From contig JALUAR010000072.1 in the NCBI GenBank assembly GCA_027050975.1, forward strand, positions 1 through 20,537: a DNA stretch of 20,537 nucleotides, written 5' to 3'. Under the pieces are notes generated by a model. The model ran no database searches. It was not told the origin of the DNA and saw only the letters and a list, made by a program, of their open reading frames with translations. The DNA comes from Thermodesulfovibrio sp. (GTDB taxonomy: Bacteria > Nitrospirota > Thermodesulfovibrionia > Thermodesulfovibrionales > JdFR-85). Below, in pieces: positions 1 to 6,915 of this stretch. The first letter of the stretch is position 1. Each line of letters begins with the position of its first letter. The translations under genes and the position numbers were made by a program.

Positions 1-91
1 CTTCAAAAAACCTTGATTTAATTTCTTCCTTTAAAGCCTCTGGTGTTAAAGGATTTAGCGGCTATTTATGCGAGGCCACACTTCTGGCCTA

Positions 92-100
92 TGGTATAAT
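92..100 (+). promoter_or_regulatory. extended -10 promoter of the beta-CASP RNase gene
   Basis: TGGTATAAT is a perfect extended -10 element (TGnTATAAT). No clear -35 hexamer is seen, which is common for extended -10 promoters. The -10 ends 6 nt before the ATG at 107, so transcription would be expected to start at or next to the start codon. The gene has no Shine-Dalgarno sequence, consistent with a leaderless mRNA. Confidence 0.55.
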
Positions 101-106
101 TACATC

Positions 107-1498
107 ATGTCTGTAGAACTATCCTTTTATGGTGGTGTGGATACTGTTACAGGCTCATGCCATCTTCTTGAAGAGGGTGGGCTCAGAATTCTTATTGACT
201 GTGGGCTCTTCCAGGGTGAGGGGCAGTGGGAGGAGAAAAATTATGAGCCCTTTCCCTTTGACCCTGCATCCATTGATTATCTGATCCTGACACACGGCCA
301 CCTTGACCACTGCGGAAGGATACCTCTTCTGGTCAAGAACGGATTCAGGGGAAGCATTATCTGCACTTCAGCCACCTATGACATTGCAAAGGTGGTCCTC
401 CTTGACTCTGCCCGCATTCATGAAGAGGATTATGAACACTGGAAGAAGATATGGCAGCGTAAGGGCATAAAACCAAGACCTCCCCTTTACACTACCCTTG
501 ATGCCCTTGATGCACTCCGTTATTTCCAGAGGCTCGTTGAGTATAACAAACCTGTCCGGCTAAATAGTGCTATAACCATTACCTTCAGGGATGCCGGTCA
601 TATCCTTGGTGCAGCATTCGTTGAGATTGATATCAAGAAGGAAAAAAGAATAATCTTCTCAGGTGACCTTGGTAACAGAGACAAGCCCATAATAAGAGAC
701 CCTTCTTTTCCTGACAGCGCAGATGTAGTGATAATAGAGAGCACCTATTCAGACAGGAATCACCGCGGGTTTGATGAATCTGTTGAGGAATTAAGGGATG
801 TTATTGTTGATGTTTGCAGACGCGGTGGTAATGTCCTGATACCTGCCTTTGCAATAGAGCGTGCCCAGGACCTCCTGTATGTCTTCAAAAGTCTGTATGA
901 TAAGGGGAAGTTGCCTCCTTGCAGGGTCTTTCTTGACTCTCCCATGGGCATCACTGTAACGGAGATTATGCGTAGACACCCTGAGTGTTTTGATGAAGAG
1001 ACAAGGCGCATTATTGAAAATCACGATGATCCCTTCAGGTTTCCTGGCCTTGAATTCACAAGAGAGCCTGAGGAGTCAAAGAGGATAAACTTTGTGAAGA
1101 GTCATGCCATAATAATTGCAGGCTCTGGAATGTGCACCGGCGGCAGAATAAAGCACCACCTGAAACATAATATCTGGCGTAAGGAGTCAGCCATAGTGTT
1201 TGTAGGCTATCAGGCAGAGGGAACCCTTGGAAGAAAGATTGTCGATGGTAAGAAGAAGGTGAAGATATTCGGTGAGACTTACAAGGTAAACGCCAGTGTG
1301 CATACCATCGGAGGCTTTTCATCCCATGCTGACAGGGATATCCTGAAGGACTGGCTAAGTAGATGCATGGGACTCAGACAGATCTTTCTTGTTCACGGTG
1401 AAGAAAGGCCCAAGAAGGCTTTCAGGAAGGAGATAGAAAGGAAAGGGATTGCAGAGGAGATTCTGATTCCACATTTTGGAGAGACCTACACCTTATAG
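107..1498 (+). CDS. beta-CASP metallo-beta-lactamase RNase (YSH1/RNase J-like superfamily)
   Basis: Predicted cytoplasmic zinc-dependent ribonuclease of the metallo-beta-lactamase/beta-CASP family, of the kind acting in RNA processing or decay (COG1236-like). With the start at 107 the protein has 463 residues. The metal motif THGHLDH is at about 62-68. Further MBL motifs are AGHILGAA and FSGDLG. The beta-CASP part begins around IESTYSDR and includes the GSGMCTGGR loop, and a C-terminal RMMBL region carries GGFSSHAD and LVHGE. The frame is open upstream to an ATG at 68, but the ATG at 107 starts the family's usual N-terminal strand and lies just downstream of the extended -10, so 107 is preferred. 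The gene stands alone, with a structured repeat beyond its 3' end. Family assignment is firm; the RNA substrate is unknown. Confidence 0.9.
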   Translation: MSVELSFYGGVDTVTGSCHLLEEGGLRILIDCGLFQGEGQWEEKNYEPFPFDPASIDYLILTHGHLDHCGRIPLLVKNGFRGSIICTSATYDIAKVVLLDSARIHEEDYEHWKKIWQRKGIKPRPPLYTTLDALDALRYFQRLVEYNKPVRLNSAITITFRDAGHILGAAFVEIDIKKEKRIIFSGDLGNRDKPIIRDPSFPDSADVVIIESTYSDRNHRGFDESVEELRDVIVDVCRRGGNVLIPAFAIERAQDLLYVFKSLYDKGKLPPCRVFLDSPMGITVTEIMRRHPECFDEETRRIIENHDDPFRFPGLEFTREPEESKRINFVKSHAIIIAGSGMCTGGRIKHHLKHNIWRKESAIVFVGYQAEGTLGRKIVDGKKKVKIFGETYKVNASVHTIGGFSSHADRDILKDWLSRCMGLRQIFLVHGEERPKKAFRKEIERKGIAEEILIPHFGETYTL

Positions 1499-1594
1499 CC
1501 CCAACTCCAGCAGCAACTTTTTGTGCGCAGTATGGAATACCCAGGGCCAGCGATAAGATTCATAGGAGTGGTATGGTGGAGTCTGAACGGTTTT

Positions 1595-1637
1595 GAATTT
1601 TGCATTAGATTCACCTGGATGGTGAATCGCAAAATTC
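1595..1637. repeat. long hairpin inside repeat copy A
   Basis: The outer stem GAATTTTGC/GCAAAATTC is a perfect 9 bp. A 4-nt ATTA bulge sits on the 5' side. The inner stem GATTCACC/GGTGAATC is a perfect 8 bp closing a 5-nt loop. The matching hairpin in copy B keeps the outer stem and has compensatory changes in the inner stem. Confidence 0.8.
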
Positions 1638-1677
1638 CCTCGGAGTCAGGCAGGATGCCTGACATTGTAAAAGGGGT

Positions 1678-1705
1678 CCCCAGAAAGTCGCCAGACTTTC
1701 TGGGG
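1678..1705. repeat. 12-bp perfect hairpin specific to repeat copy A
   Basis: CCCCAGAAAGTC pairs perfectly with GACTTTCTGGGG around the loop GCCA. There is no T-run on either side, so it does not look like a classical intrinsic terminator. Copy B lacks this hairpin and has a single shorter one in the equivalent region. Confidence 0.7.
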
Positions 1706-1824
1706 TGTCAGTTGAGTTGAAGACTCCACCATACCACTCCTTCCGGAGATTGTCGGTTTTTCGTTACCGCTGGATCTGGGAAATAGATGGCAACACTTTT
1801 AACGCTTGAATCAGGATTATATGT

Positions 1825-2238
1825 TTAATGTGTTTTGGTTGACTCAACAATCCTGTCAAGAATCAGGCCGAAAAAGCTCTTATCTATCTTCTGGTAGAAC
1901 CAGCCAAGATGCACAAGGCATGCCGAGCAGTGGGCATAGTTCCAGCTGAATCCTGCAAACCATGTGTATTGCAAGGTGGGAATTCCTGAGACAAGACAGC
2001 CCTCTGCAGAAGAGAAACATCCGATCTCAAAGGTTAAGCCTTCAGGATTTGTAAAAACATGCCTGTGGCTGCCGTCAACGGTGATGATACTTTCAATTGT
2101 TGTAATCCTGTTTCCACAGGCCTTACATACAATCATCCCCTCCTCTTCAAGCAAAAAGCCTTCTTCCAGGTTAACCCTGACTTTTCTTTCGGGTAAACCG
2201 GTTTTTGCTTTAAGGTCAAATTCCATAACACAAAGCAT
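1825..2238 (-). CDS. CULT-domain protein (bacterial cereblon-like)
   Basis: A 137-residue protein that is almost entirely one CULT domain, the fold by which human cereblon binds thalidomide-type drugs and C-terminal cyclic imides. Zinc ligands are C38, C41, C104 and C107. The aromatic cage is W93, W99 and W113. Its 6 and 14 residue spacing equals that of human W380/W386/W400 and of the Magnetospirillum protein W79/W85/W99. N64 (in TNPEG) sits 29 residues before the first Trp, like human N351. The third aromatic after the last Trp is Y115, where human has F402. No signal peptide or membrane segment is visible, so a cytoplasmic location is likely. The ATG lies 11 nt after the hflC stop, with a GGGGGGA purine run overlapping the hflC end as ribosome site, so it is the third gene of the hflKC operon. 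The physiological ligand is unknown. Confidence 0.9.
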   Translation of the reverse strand: MLCVMEFDLKAKTGLPERKVRVNLEEGFLLEEEGMIVCKACGNRITTIESIITVDGSHRHVFTNPEGLTFEIGCFSSAEGCLVSGIPTLQYTWFAGFSWNYAHCSACLVHLGWFYQKIDKSFFGLILDRIVESTKTH

Positions 2239-2249
2239 TTTTTTCGGTA

Positions 2250-3203
2250 TTATCCCCCCTTTTGTCTCTGCAGGAATTTGAAAAAGTCTCCTTCAGTAGA
2301 AAGGATTAGCCAGTCCTTTTCAGATATTGTCCCCCTATAAGTCTCCATTGTTTTAATAAATCTGTAAAACTCTCTTGCCTCCGGACTCTGGTTATAGGCT
2401 GAAGCATAAATCGCAGTTGCTTCTGCATCGGCTTTTCCCATAATCCTTTGAGCCTCTTTATAAGCTTCGGAGCGGATCTTTCTCAACTCTCTCTCTTTTC
2501 TGCCAATGATTTTTGCTGCCTCGCCTCTGCCTTCGGATCTGAATCGTTCCGCGATTCTCTTTCTTTCAGCTATCATACGGTCAAAGATCTTTTTCTGCAC
2601 CTCCCTGACGTAATTTATCCTTTTCAACTTCAGATCAAGAAGTTCAATGCCAAGTTCCTTAAGCCTTGGAGAGGCTGCTTTGATTATCAGTTCCGTTATT
2701 TTGTTACGTCCGTGTTCTATTTTGATACTGGAAGCGGTCATCTTTTCAGCCTTTGTTATATCGCTGTATTGGAGTGGTCTGTTGGTGGTTCTGATTATCT
2801 CCACAAGATTATGATTAGCGATCACATTTCTTGTCTCACCGTCAAGAATATCATCAAGTCTGGTCTTTGCCCCTCTCTCATCTTTTACACGCTGGAAAAA
2901 CAACAGTGGATCAACGATTCGCCATCTGGCATATGTGTCAACCCATATAAAGCGTTTATCTTTGGTCGGAACCTGATTTGCGTCGCCATCCCATTCAAGA
3001 AATCTTTTATCAAAATAGTTTGCTTTTTGAATAAAAGGGGTTTTGAAATGAATGCCGGGTTCAAGCACTGGCTCGCCAACAGGCTTACCAAACTGAGTTA
3101 TTATTACCTGCTGTGTCTCATCTACTGTATAAATAGCAGAGGATAGAACCATGAGTGATAAAAATACGAAAAATAAAAGAATTAAGTTTCTAATCTTCTT
3201 CAT
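2250..3203 (-). CDS. hflC: HflC, SPFH/prohibitin-family FtsH modulator
   Basis: Membrane-anchored SPFH (band 7) protein which, with HflK, forms the large cage around the FtsH protease and restrains its action on membrane proteins. It has 317 residues, close to the usual length. One N-terminal membrane helix (about 5-25) is followed by the SPFH domain opening with TVDETQQVIITQFGKPV, and the helical C-terminal half includes the RxxAERFRSEGRGEA segment typical of HflC. Its ATG overlaps the hflK stop (ATGA), a sign of translational coupling. The CULT-domain gene starts 11 nt downstream. Confidence 0.93.
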   Translation of the reverse strand: MKKIRNLILLFFVFLSLMVLSSAIYTVDETQQVIITQFGKPVGEPVLEPGIHFKTPFIQKANYFDKRFLEWDGDANQVPTKDKRFIWVDTYARWRIVDPLLFFQRVKDERGAKTRLDDILDGETRNVIANHNLVEIIRTTNRPLQYSDITKAEKMTASSIKIEHGRNKITELIIKAASPRLKELGIELLDLKLKRINYVREVQKKIFDRMIAERKRIAERFRSEGRGEAAKIIGRKERELRKIRSEAYKEAQRIMGKADAEATAIYASAYNQSPEAREFYRFIKTMETYRGTISEKDWLILSTEGDFFKFLQRQKGG

Positions 3204-4213
3204 TTTCTCCCCTCCTCCTTTACGGTCTGTTCGAGTTCCATAAGGGGTAGAAAACCAAAGGCACCTCTGTCAGTGATAACCTTTCTGCCGACTCTCGGGA
3301 GTATCGTGTTCATTGTTTCAAGATATATTCGTTGCCGGGTCACCTCGGGTGCCTTTATATACTCTCTGAAAAGGGCATTGAACCTTTCAGCCTCACCTCT
3401 TGCCCTGTTTATCCTTTCAATAGCATAACCCTTTGCCTCTTCAATAATCTTTTGCGCCTCACCTCTTGCTCTCGGAATTACCTTGTTGTACTCTGATTGG
3501 GCCTCGTTTATCATTCTTTCCTTTTCCTGTTGTGCCTCGTTAACCTCATTAAAAGCCGGCTTGACCGGATCCGGAGGATTTACATCCTGGAGCACTATCT
3601 GGTCGACTTTAAGACCAAGTTCATACTGGTTGGAGAGTTCCTGAAGCAGCCTTTTAGCCTCTGCTTCTATCTCCACTCTTCCAATGGTAAGTACCTCATC
3701 AACGCTTCTGTCTCCGACAACCTGTCTCATTACAGCTTCATTCATATCACGAAAGGTATCTATGTTGTTTCTGACTTTAAAAAGAAACTTGTATGGGTCA
3801 CTTATGCGAAACTGAACGATCCACTCAACATCAGCAGCATTAAGATCACCTGTGAGCATGAGGGATTCTTCCACATAGTCCCTCTTTGAGTACTCCGTTC
3901 TTTTAGTTCCTGTACTTACAGTTCTGAAGCCGAACTCCTGCTTCATCTGTCTTTCTACAGGGACTTTATAAACCTTCTCAATACCGAAGGGTATTTTAAA
4001 ATTCAACCCAGGGTTAACAGTTCTGACATATCTCCCAAATCTGAGAACAATGCCCACCTCTTCGGGATCGATGGTAAAAAAGGACGTATAAAGCAAAACC
4101 ATCATTAAAAAAACAATAATGAATAACAGGATGGAACGCGGCTCGATGCTGACCTTTTTAACACGGATATTTTCTTTGACTTTTCTGATTATCTCTCCAC
4201 CGTTGACATCCAT
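3200..4213 (-). CDS. hflK: HflK, SPFH/prohibitin-family FtsH modulator
   Basis: Partner of HflC in the membrane SPFH cage that controls FtsH. It has 337 residues, shorter than the E. coli protein of about 419 because it lacks the long glycine/proline-rich N-terminal extension. A membrane helix at about 27-48 is followed by SPFH motifs (TIDPEEVGIVLRFGRYV, NPGLNFKIPFGIEKV) and a coiled coil rich in E, R and A (about 215-280). The ATG is preceded by GGAGGG at 5-6 nt spacing. It is the first gene of the hflK-hflC-CULT operon, with a strong promoter about 50 nt upstream. Confidence 0.93.
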   Translation of the reverse strand: MDVNGGEIIRKVKENIRVKKVSIEPRSILLFIIVFLMMVLLYTSFFTIDPEEVGIVLRFGRYVRTVNPGLNFKIPFGIEKVYKVPVERQMKQEFGFRTVSTGTKRTEYSKRDYVEESLMLTGDLNAADVEWIVQFRISDPYKFLFKVRNNIDTFRDMNEAVMRQVVGDRSVDEVLTIGRVEIEAEAKRLLQELSNQYELGLKVDQIVLQDVNPPDPVKPAFNEVNEAQQEKERMINEAQSEYNKVIPRARGEAQKIIEEAKGYAIERINRARGEAERFNALFREYIKAPEVTRQRIYLETMNTILPRVGRKVITDRGAFGFLPLMELEQTVKEEGRK

Positions 4214-4269
4214 ACCGTCCCTCCATTACAGTTATGGTTGCATTCGGTGTTAAATTATCTCTTTTATGT

Positions 4270-4298
4270 ATTGTAGGCCATTAATGATCCGATGTCAA
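4270..4298 (-). promoter_or_regulatory. sigma-70-type promoter of hflK-hflC-CULT
   Basis: On the minus strand, TTGACA (4298-4293) and TACAAT (4275-4270) are separated by exactly 17 nt. This is a perfect -35 and a 5/6 match -10. Transcription would start near 4263, leaving a leader of about 50 nt before hflK. It lies in the 154-nt gap separating hflK from the radical SAM gene upstream, so hflKC-CULT is its own transcription unit. Confidence 0.8.
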
Positions 4299-4367
4299 GA
4301 AAGCAGAAGATAAGAAAATCAAATTTTGTATATAGATGTACGTTTTACCTCTGAAGATCTCTTTTCT

Positions 4368-5228
4368 TTAACAGAGCACTACCTCCTTCTCTTCAAGCAC
4401 ACGCCTGAGCCTTTGGATGATCTCCTCTGTAAATCCCCTGTCAAGCCATTTTTCAAGTCCGTGTTTTTTGTCAAGCACCCCGACTAAAGGTCGGAGCTTG
4501 CCAATGCAAGGAAAATTCGATTTATTATATCTCTTACCAGAAGCCCTGACTTTAAGACGGGCCTTCTGGTAAGGAGCATTGTAAATCATCCTGGTTTTGT
4601 ATGTATAGTTCATTCTATCAATGAGTACCATGTCAACATGAGGAAAGAGCCTCCTGGCAAGGCGCTCCGGATTCATCGGAAGAAGGGGGGCAATAAAGGC
4701 ATAAGTCCGTATGCCCTCGCTATGAAGCTGCTTGAGGGCCTTTATTCTCAGCTCTATCGGAGGTGCAGCAGGTTCAAAGAGCTTTCTTATATCTTCACTG
4801 TCTGTGCTAATAGTCAGGCCAACCTCCAGATCCTTAAACTCCCTGAAAAGGTCAATATCTCTCAACACAAGGGGTGACTTTGTAAGTATGGATACTGAAA
4901 GCCCCGTGTCCTTGAGGATCTCAAGACATCTTCTGGTTAGCCTGTGCTCTGCCTCAATGGACTGATATGGATCGGTAACAGAGCTTATAATTACCGAACC
5001 TTTGTTTATCCTTTTTAATTCCTTTTCAAGCAGCTCTGCTGCATTGGTCTTTACATCAACAAACTCACCCCAGGGCTCACTGTGGTCTGTAAATTTCTGC
5101 ATAAAGGAGGCATAACAGTACCTGCAGCCATGAAGACACCCCACGTATGGATTCAGGCAGTAGTCTGCACCTGGAATCTTTGACCTTGTAAGGATGGTCT
5201 TAGCCTGTATTTCTTTTATGGTTGACAC
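4368..5228 (-). CDS. SPL-family radical SAM protein
   Basis: Predicted radical SAM enzyme of the spore photoproduct lyase-like COG1533 family. It has 286 residues. The 4Fe-4S motif C31-x3-C35-x2-C38 sits in GCLHGCRYCYA, and SSVTDPYQ and the later barrel strands follow. The family also contains many non-spore members of unknown function, and nothing here supports sporulation, so DNA lyase activity is not claimed. The start is a GTG at 5228; no other start codon precedes the conserved region and the Shine-Dalgarno is weak. It follows suhB by 49 nt on the same strand and is probably the last gene of the long hem/tal transcription unit. Confidence 0.85.
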   Translation of the reverse strand: MSTIKEIQAKTILTRSKIPGADYCLNPYVGCLHGCRYCYASFMQKFTDHSEPWGEFVDVKTNAAELLEKELKRINKGSVIISSVTDPYQSIEAEHRLTRRCLEILKDTGLSVSILTKSPLVLRDIDLFREFKDLEVGLTISTDSEDIRKLFEPAAPPIELRIKALKQLHSEGIRTYAFIAPLLPMNPERLARRLFPHVDMVLIDRMNYTYKTRMIYNAPYQKARLKVRASGKRYNKSNFPCIGKLRPLVGVLDKKHGLEKWLDRGFTEEIIQRLRRVLEEKEVVLC

Positions 5229-5277
5229 TTGTTATATACACAAGTCGATTCAGCATCCAGCATGCCACTCCTCCTGC

Positions 5278-6081
5278 TCAGGCATCGATTATCCCTCTGA
5301 AGACCCGCTTTATCTCCTCCAGTATCAGGGGATGGAGCATTGGTGTGGCAGCCACAATATTACCTGTTTGCAGATACTGCCTGCCACCGCCAAAGTCCGT
5401 TACCACACCTCCTGCCTCCTCGATCAGGAGGCTTCCTGCTGCAATATCCCAGGGGCTGAGGCCAAGCTCAAAGAATCCATCGCATCTTCCACAGGCAAGA
5501 TAGGCCAGGTCCAGGGCAGCAGAGCCAGCCCTTCGTAGGTCGCTACTTTTGAGGAAGAGATTGCGGAAGAGCTTCAGATACTCATCGATCATTTCTTTTG
5601 CGCGAAAGGGAAACCCCGTGGTGAGCAGGGCTGTCTCTGGAGAAGCGATGTCCGAGACCCGAATCTGCTCTCCGTTAAGGAAGGCTCCTTTGCCTTTCAT
5701 TGCTGTAAAAAGTTCATCCCTCAGGGGATCAAGTACAACACCCACAACAATCTCACCCCTGTACTCCAGTGCAATTGATATGGAAAACATGGGATAGCCG
5801 TGGATGTAGTTTGTGGTCCCATCAAGGGGATCTATTATCCAGCGATAACCCTCCTGGATAGTGTCTTTTAAGGATTCCTCCGAAAGAAAGGTATGATCAG
5901 GGAAGCTCTCTTTAATAGTCTCAATGATTACCTCTTCAGACTCTGTGTCCACACGAGTAACAAAGTCTGACGTCTGTTTTCTTCGCACCTCATCAGAGGT
6001 GATGCTTCCCAGGTTTTCAAGCAGTACCTCAGCACCCTGGCGGGCTGCCTTTATAGCGGTATCAAGAAAATCCTTTAACAT
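5278..6081 (-). CDS. suhB: inositol monophosphatase family phosphatase (SuhB-like)
   Basis: Mg2+-dependent, lithium-sensitive-type sugar phosphatase; the family includes inositol-1-phosphatase, fructose-1,6-bisphosphatase-like enzymes and SuhB. It has 267 residues, the usual length. Metal-binding motifs are LSEES (E68/E69), WIIDPLDGTTNYIHG (D84, D87) and the distal WDIAAG (D212). The exact substrate cannot be read from sequence. A purine-rich site (GGGGAAG) lies just before the ATG. It sits between the TPR lipoprotein and the radical SAM gene, all on the same strand. Confidence 0.9.
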   Translation of the reverse strand: MLKDFLDTAIKAARQGAEVLLENLGSITSDEVRRKQTSDFVTRVDTESEEVIIETIKESFPDHTFLSEESLKDTIQEGYRWIIDPLDGTTNYIHGYPMFSISIALEYRGEIVVGVVLDPLRDELFTAMKGKGAFLNGEQIRVSDIASPETALLTTGFPFRAKEMIDEYLKLFRNLFLKSSDLRRAGSAALDLAYLACGRCDGFFELGLSPWDIAAGSLLIEEAGGVVTDFGGGRQYLQTGNIVAATPMLHPLILEEIKRVFRGIIDA

Positions 6082-6138
6082 GGCTTCCCCTTTCCCTGTA
6101 CTTTATCCCGGGTTTAAATATTGAGAATAGATCGTCTC

Positions 6139-6870
6139 TCAATAGTGGAGTATCTCTATCAGGTCCTTCATGTCCTGCAGTTGCTCGGGCTGCGATGTCT
6201 TTAGCATTCTCTTTCTGAACTGTTCCTCTGCTTTGTCCCTATCACCTTCAAGGGCGGGATCAAGTTTGATTGCTTCGGCAAGGGCTTCGGCAGCCTCACC
6301 ATATCTGCCCATGGCATTATAACATAAGGCCAGGCCGTAATAAGGAAGCGGGTATTGCGGAACTCTCCGTATTGCTGCCTTGTATGCCTTCTCGGCATCC
6401 TCGTATCTGTGAAGTCTGTAATAGACTGTTCCGAGATTATAAAAAGCCTTCTGTGGGCTCTTATAAAGGGGATTCTTAAGGGCATTTTTGAATGCTTCAA
6501 TTGCTTCATTCCATTTTTTTAAACGTATGTAAACAAAGCCAAGGCTATTGTATGCCTCTGAGTAGTCTGGGTTCAGGGCTATAGCCCGTTTCAGAGATGC
6601 CACAGCCTTGTTATACTCCTCAAATTGCTGATAAATCAGACCAAGGAGGTAATGGGCCTTTGCGGACTTGGGATTGTAACGTATAGACTTGTGAAGCGCT
6701 ACAAAGGCTGATTGTAACTTCCCCTCCTGCATATTGGAGATGGCAATCTTGTAATGAGCCTCAGCCTGCCTCAGGGAATCCTCATCAGGGGTTGTTGCAC
6801 AGGCAACCAGTAAAACCAGGCAGGCCAGAGCAGATATAGCCTTGAATACTTTAAACCTCTTAGCATGCAT
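6139..6870 (-). CDS. TPR-repeat lipoprotein (PilF/PilW-like)
   Basis: A 243-residue lipoprotein. The N-terminal hydrophobic stretch ends in lipobox LVAC with the lipidated cysteine at C24. About five tetratricopeptide repeats follow between residues 35 and 207, recognisable by the repeated YxxLG(L/F)xY...AxxxxKxAIxLNP pattern. This is the architecture of PilF/PilW proteins that help type IV pilus secretins assemble, but TPR lipoproteins serve many roles and no pilus gene is nearby. It lies between tal and suhB; GAGAGAAGG precedes the ATG. Confidence 0.8.
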   Translation of the reverse strand: MHAKRFKVFKAISALACLVLLVACATTPDEDSLRQAEAHYKIAISNMQEGKLQSAFVALHKSIRYNPKSAKAHYLLGLIYQQFEEYNKAVASLKRAIALNPDYSEAYNSLGFVYIRLKKWNEAIEAFKNALKNPLYKSPQKAFYNLGTVYYRLHRYEDAEKAYKAAIRRVPQYPLPYYGLALCYNAMGRYGEAAEALAEAIKLDPALEGDRDKAEEQFRKRMLKTSQPEQLQDMKDLIEILHY

Positions 6871-6915
6871 TGCCTTCTCTCACCCCCTTAAATCCCCTCT
6901 CCACAATCCTTATAC

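Larger units (their letters stand above)
1547..1752. repeat. structured inverted-repeat element, copy A
   Basis: The stretch between the RNase gene and the CULT gene holds no credible CDS but contains a structured repeat. Perfect 21-bp terminal inverted repeats lie at 1564-1584 and 1721-1741; the shared core is GAGTGGTATGGTGGAGTCT. The interior carries three hairpins: 1595-1637 (9 bp, 4-nt bulge, 8 bp, 5-nt loop), 1645-1663 (7 bp) and 1678-1705 (perfect 12 bp, 4-nt loop). Copy B at 17154-17320 has the same terminal repeats and the same outer flanks (CCAGCGATAA on the left, CTCCTTCCrGAGATTG on the right), but its interior is reversed. There is no transposase, so it is MITE-like or REP-like in form. 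A 65-codon open frame across it is treated as chance. Confidence 0.85.

Noticed and set aside
1..61. Possible end of a minus-strand coding region (reads LNPLTPEALKEEIKSRFFE towards the window edge)
   Set aside because: The frame is short, begins after a stop with no ATG/GTG/TTG start inside the window, and cannot be judged without the sequence to the left.
1523..1720. 65-codon plus-strand open frame across repeat copy A
   Set aside because: It runs through the terminal repeat and three hairpins; the composition follows the repeat, and there is no ribosome site and no counterpart in copy B.
2448..3146. 232-codon plus-strand open frame antisense to hflC
   Set aside because: The antisense frame mirrors the strongly supported hflC coding sequence; it is a codon-usage shadow despite its length.
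5227..5245. ACTTGT...ACAAGT inverted repeat near the radical SAM start
   Set aside because: Only 6-bp arms and no associated promoter of quality; could be chance.
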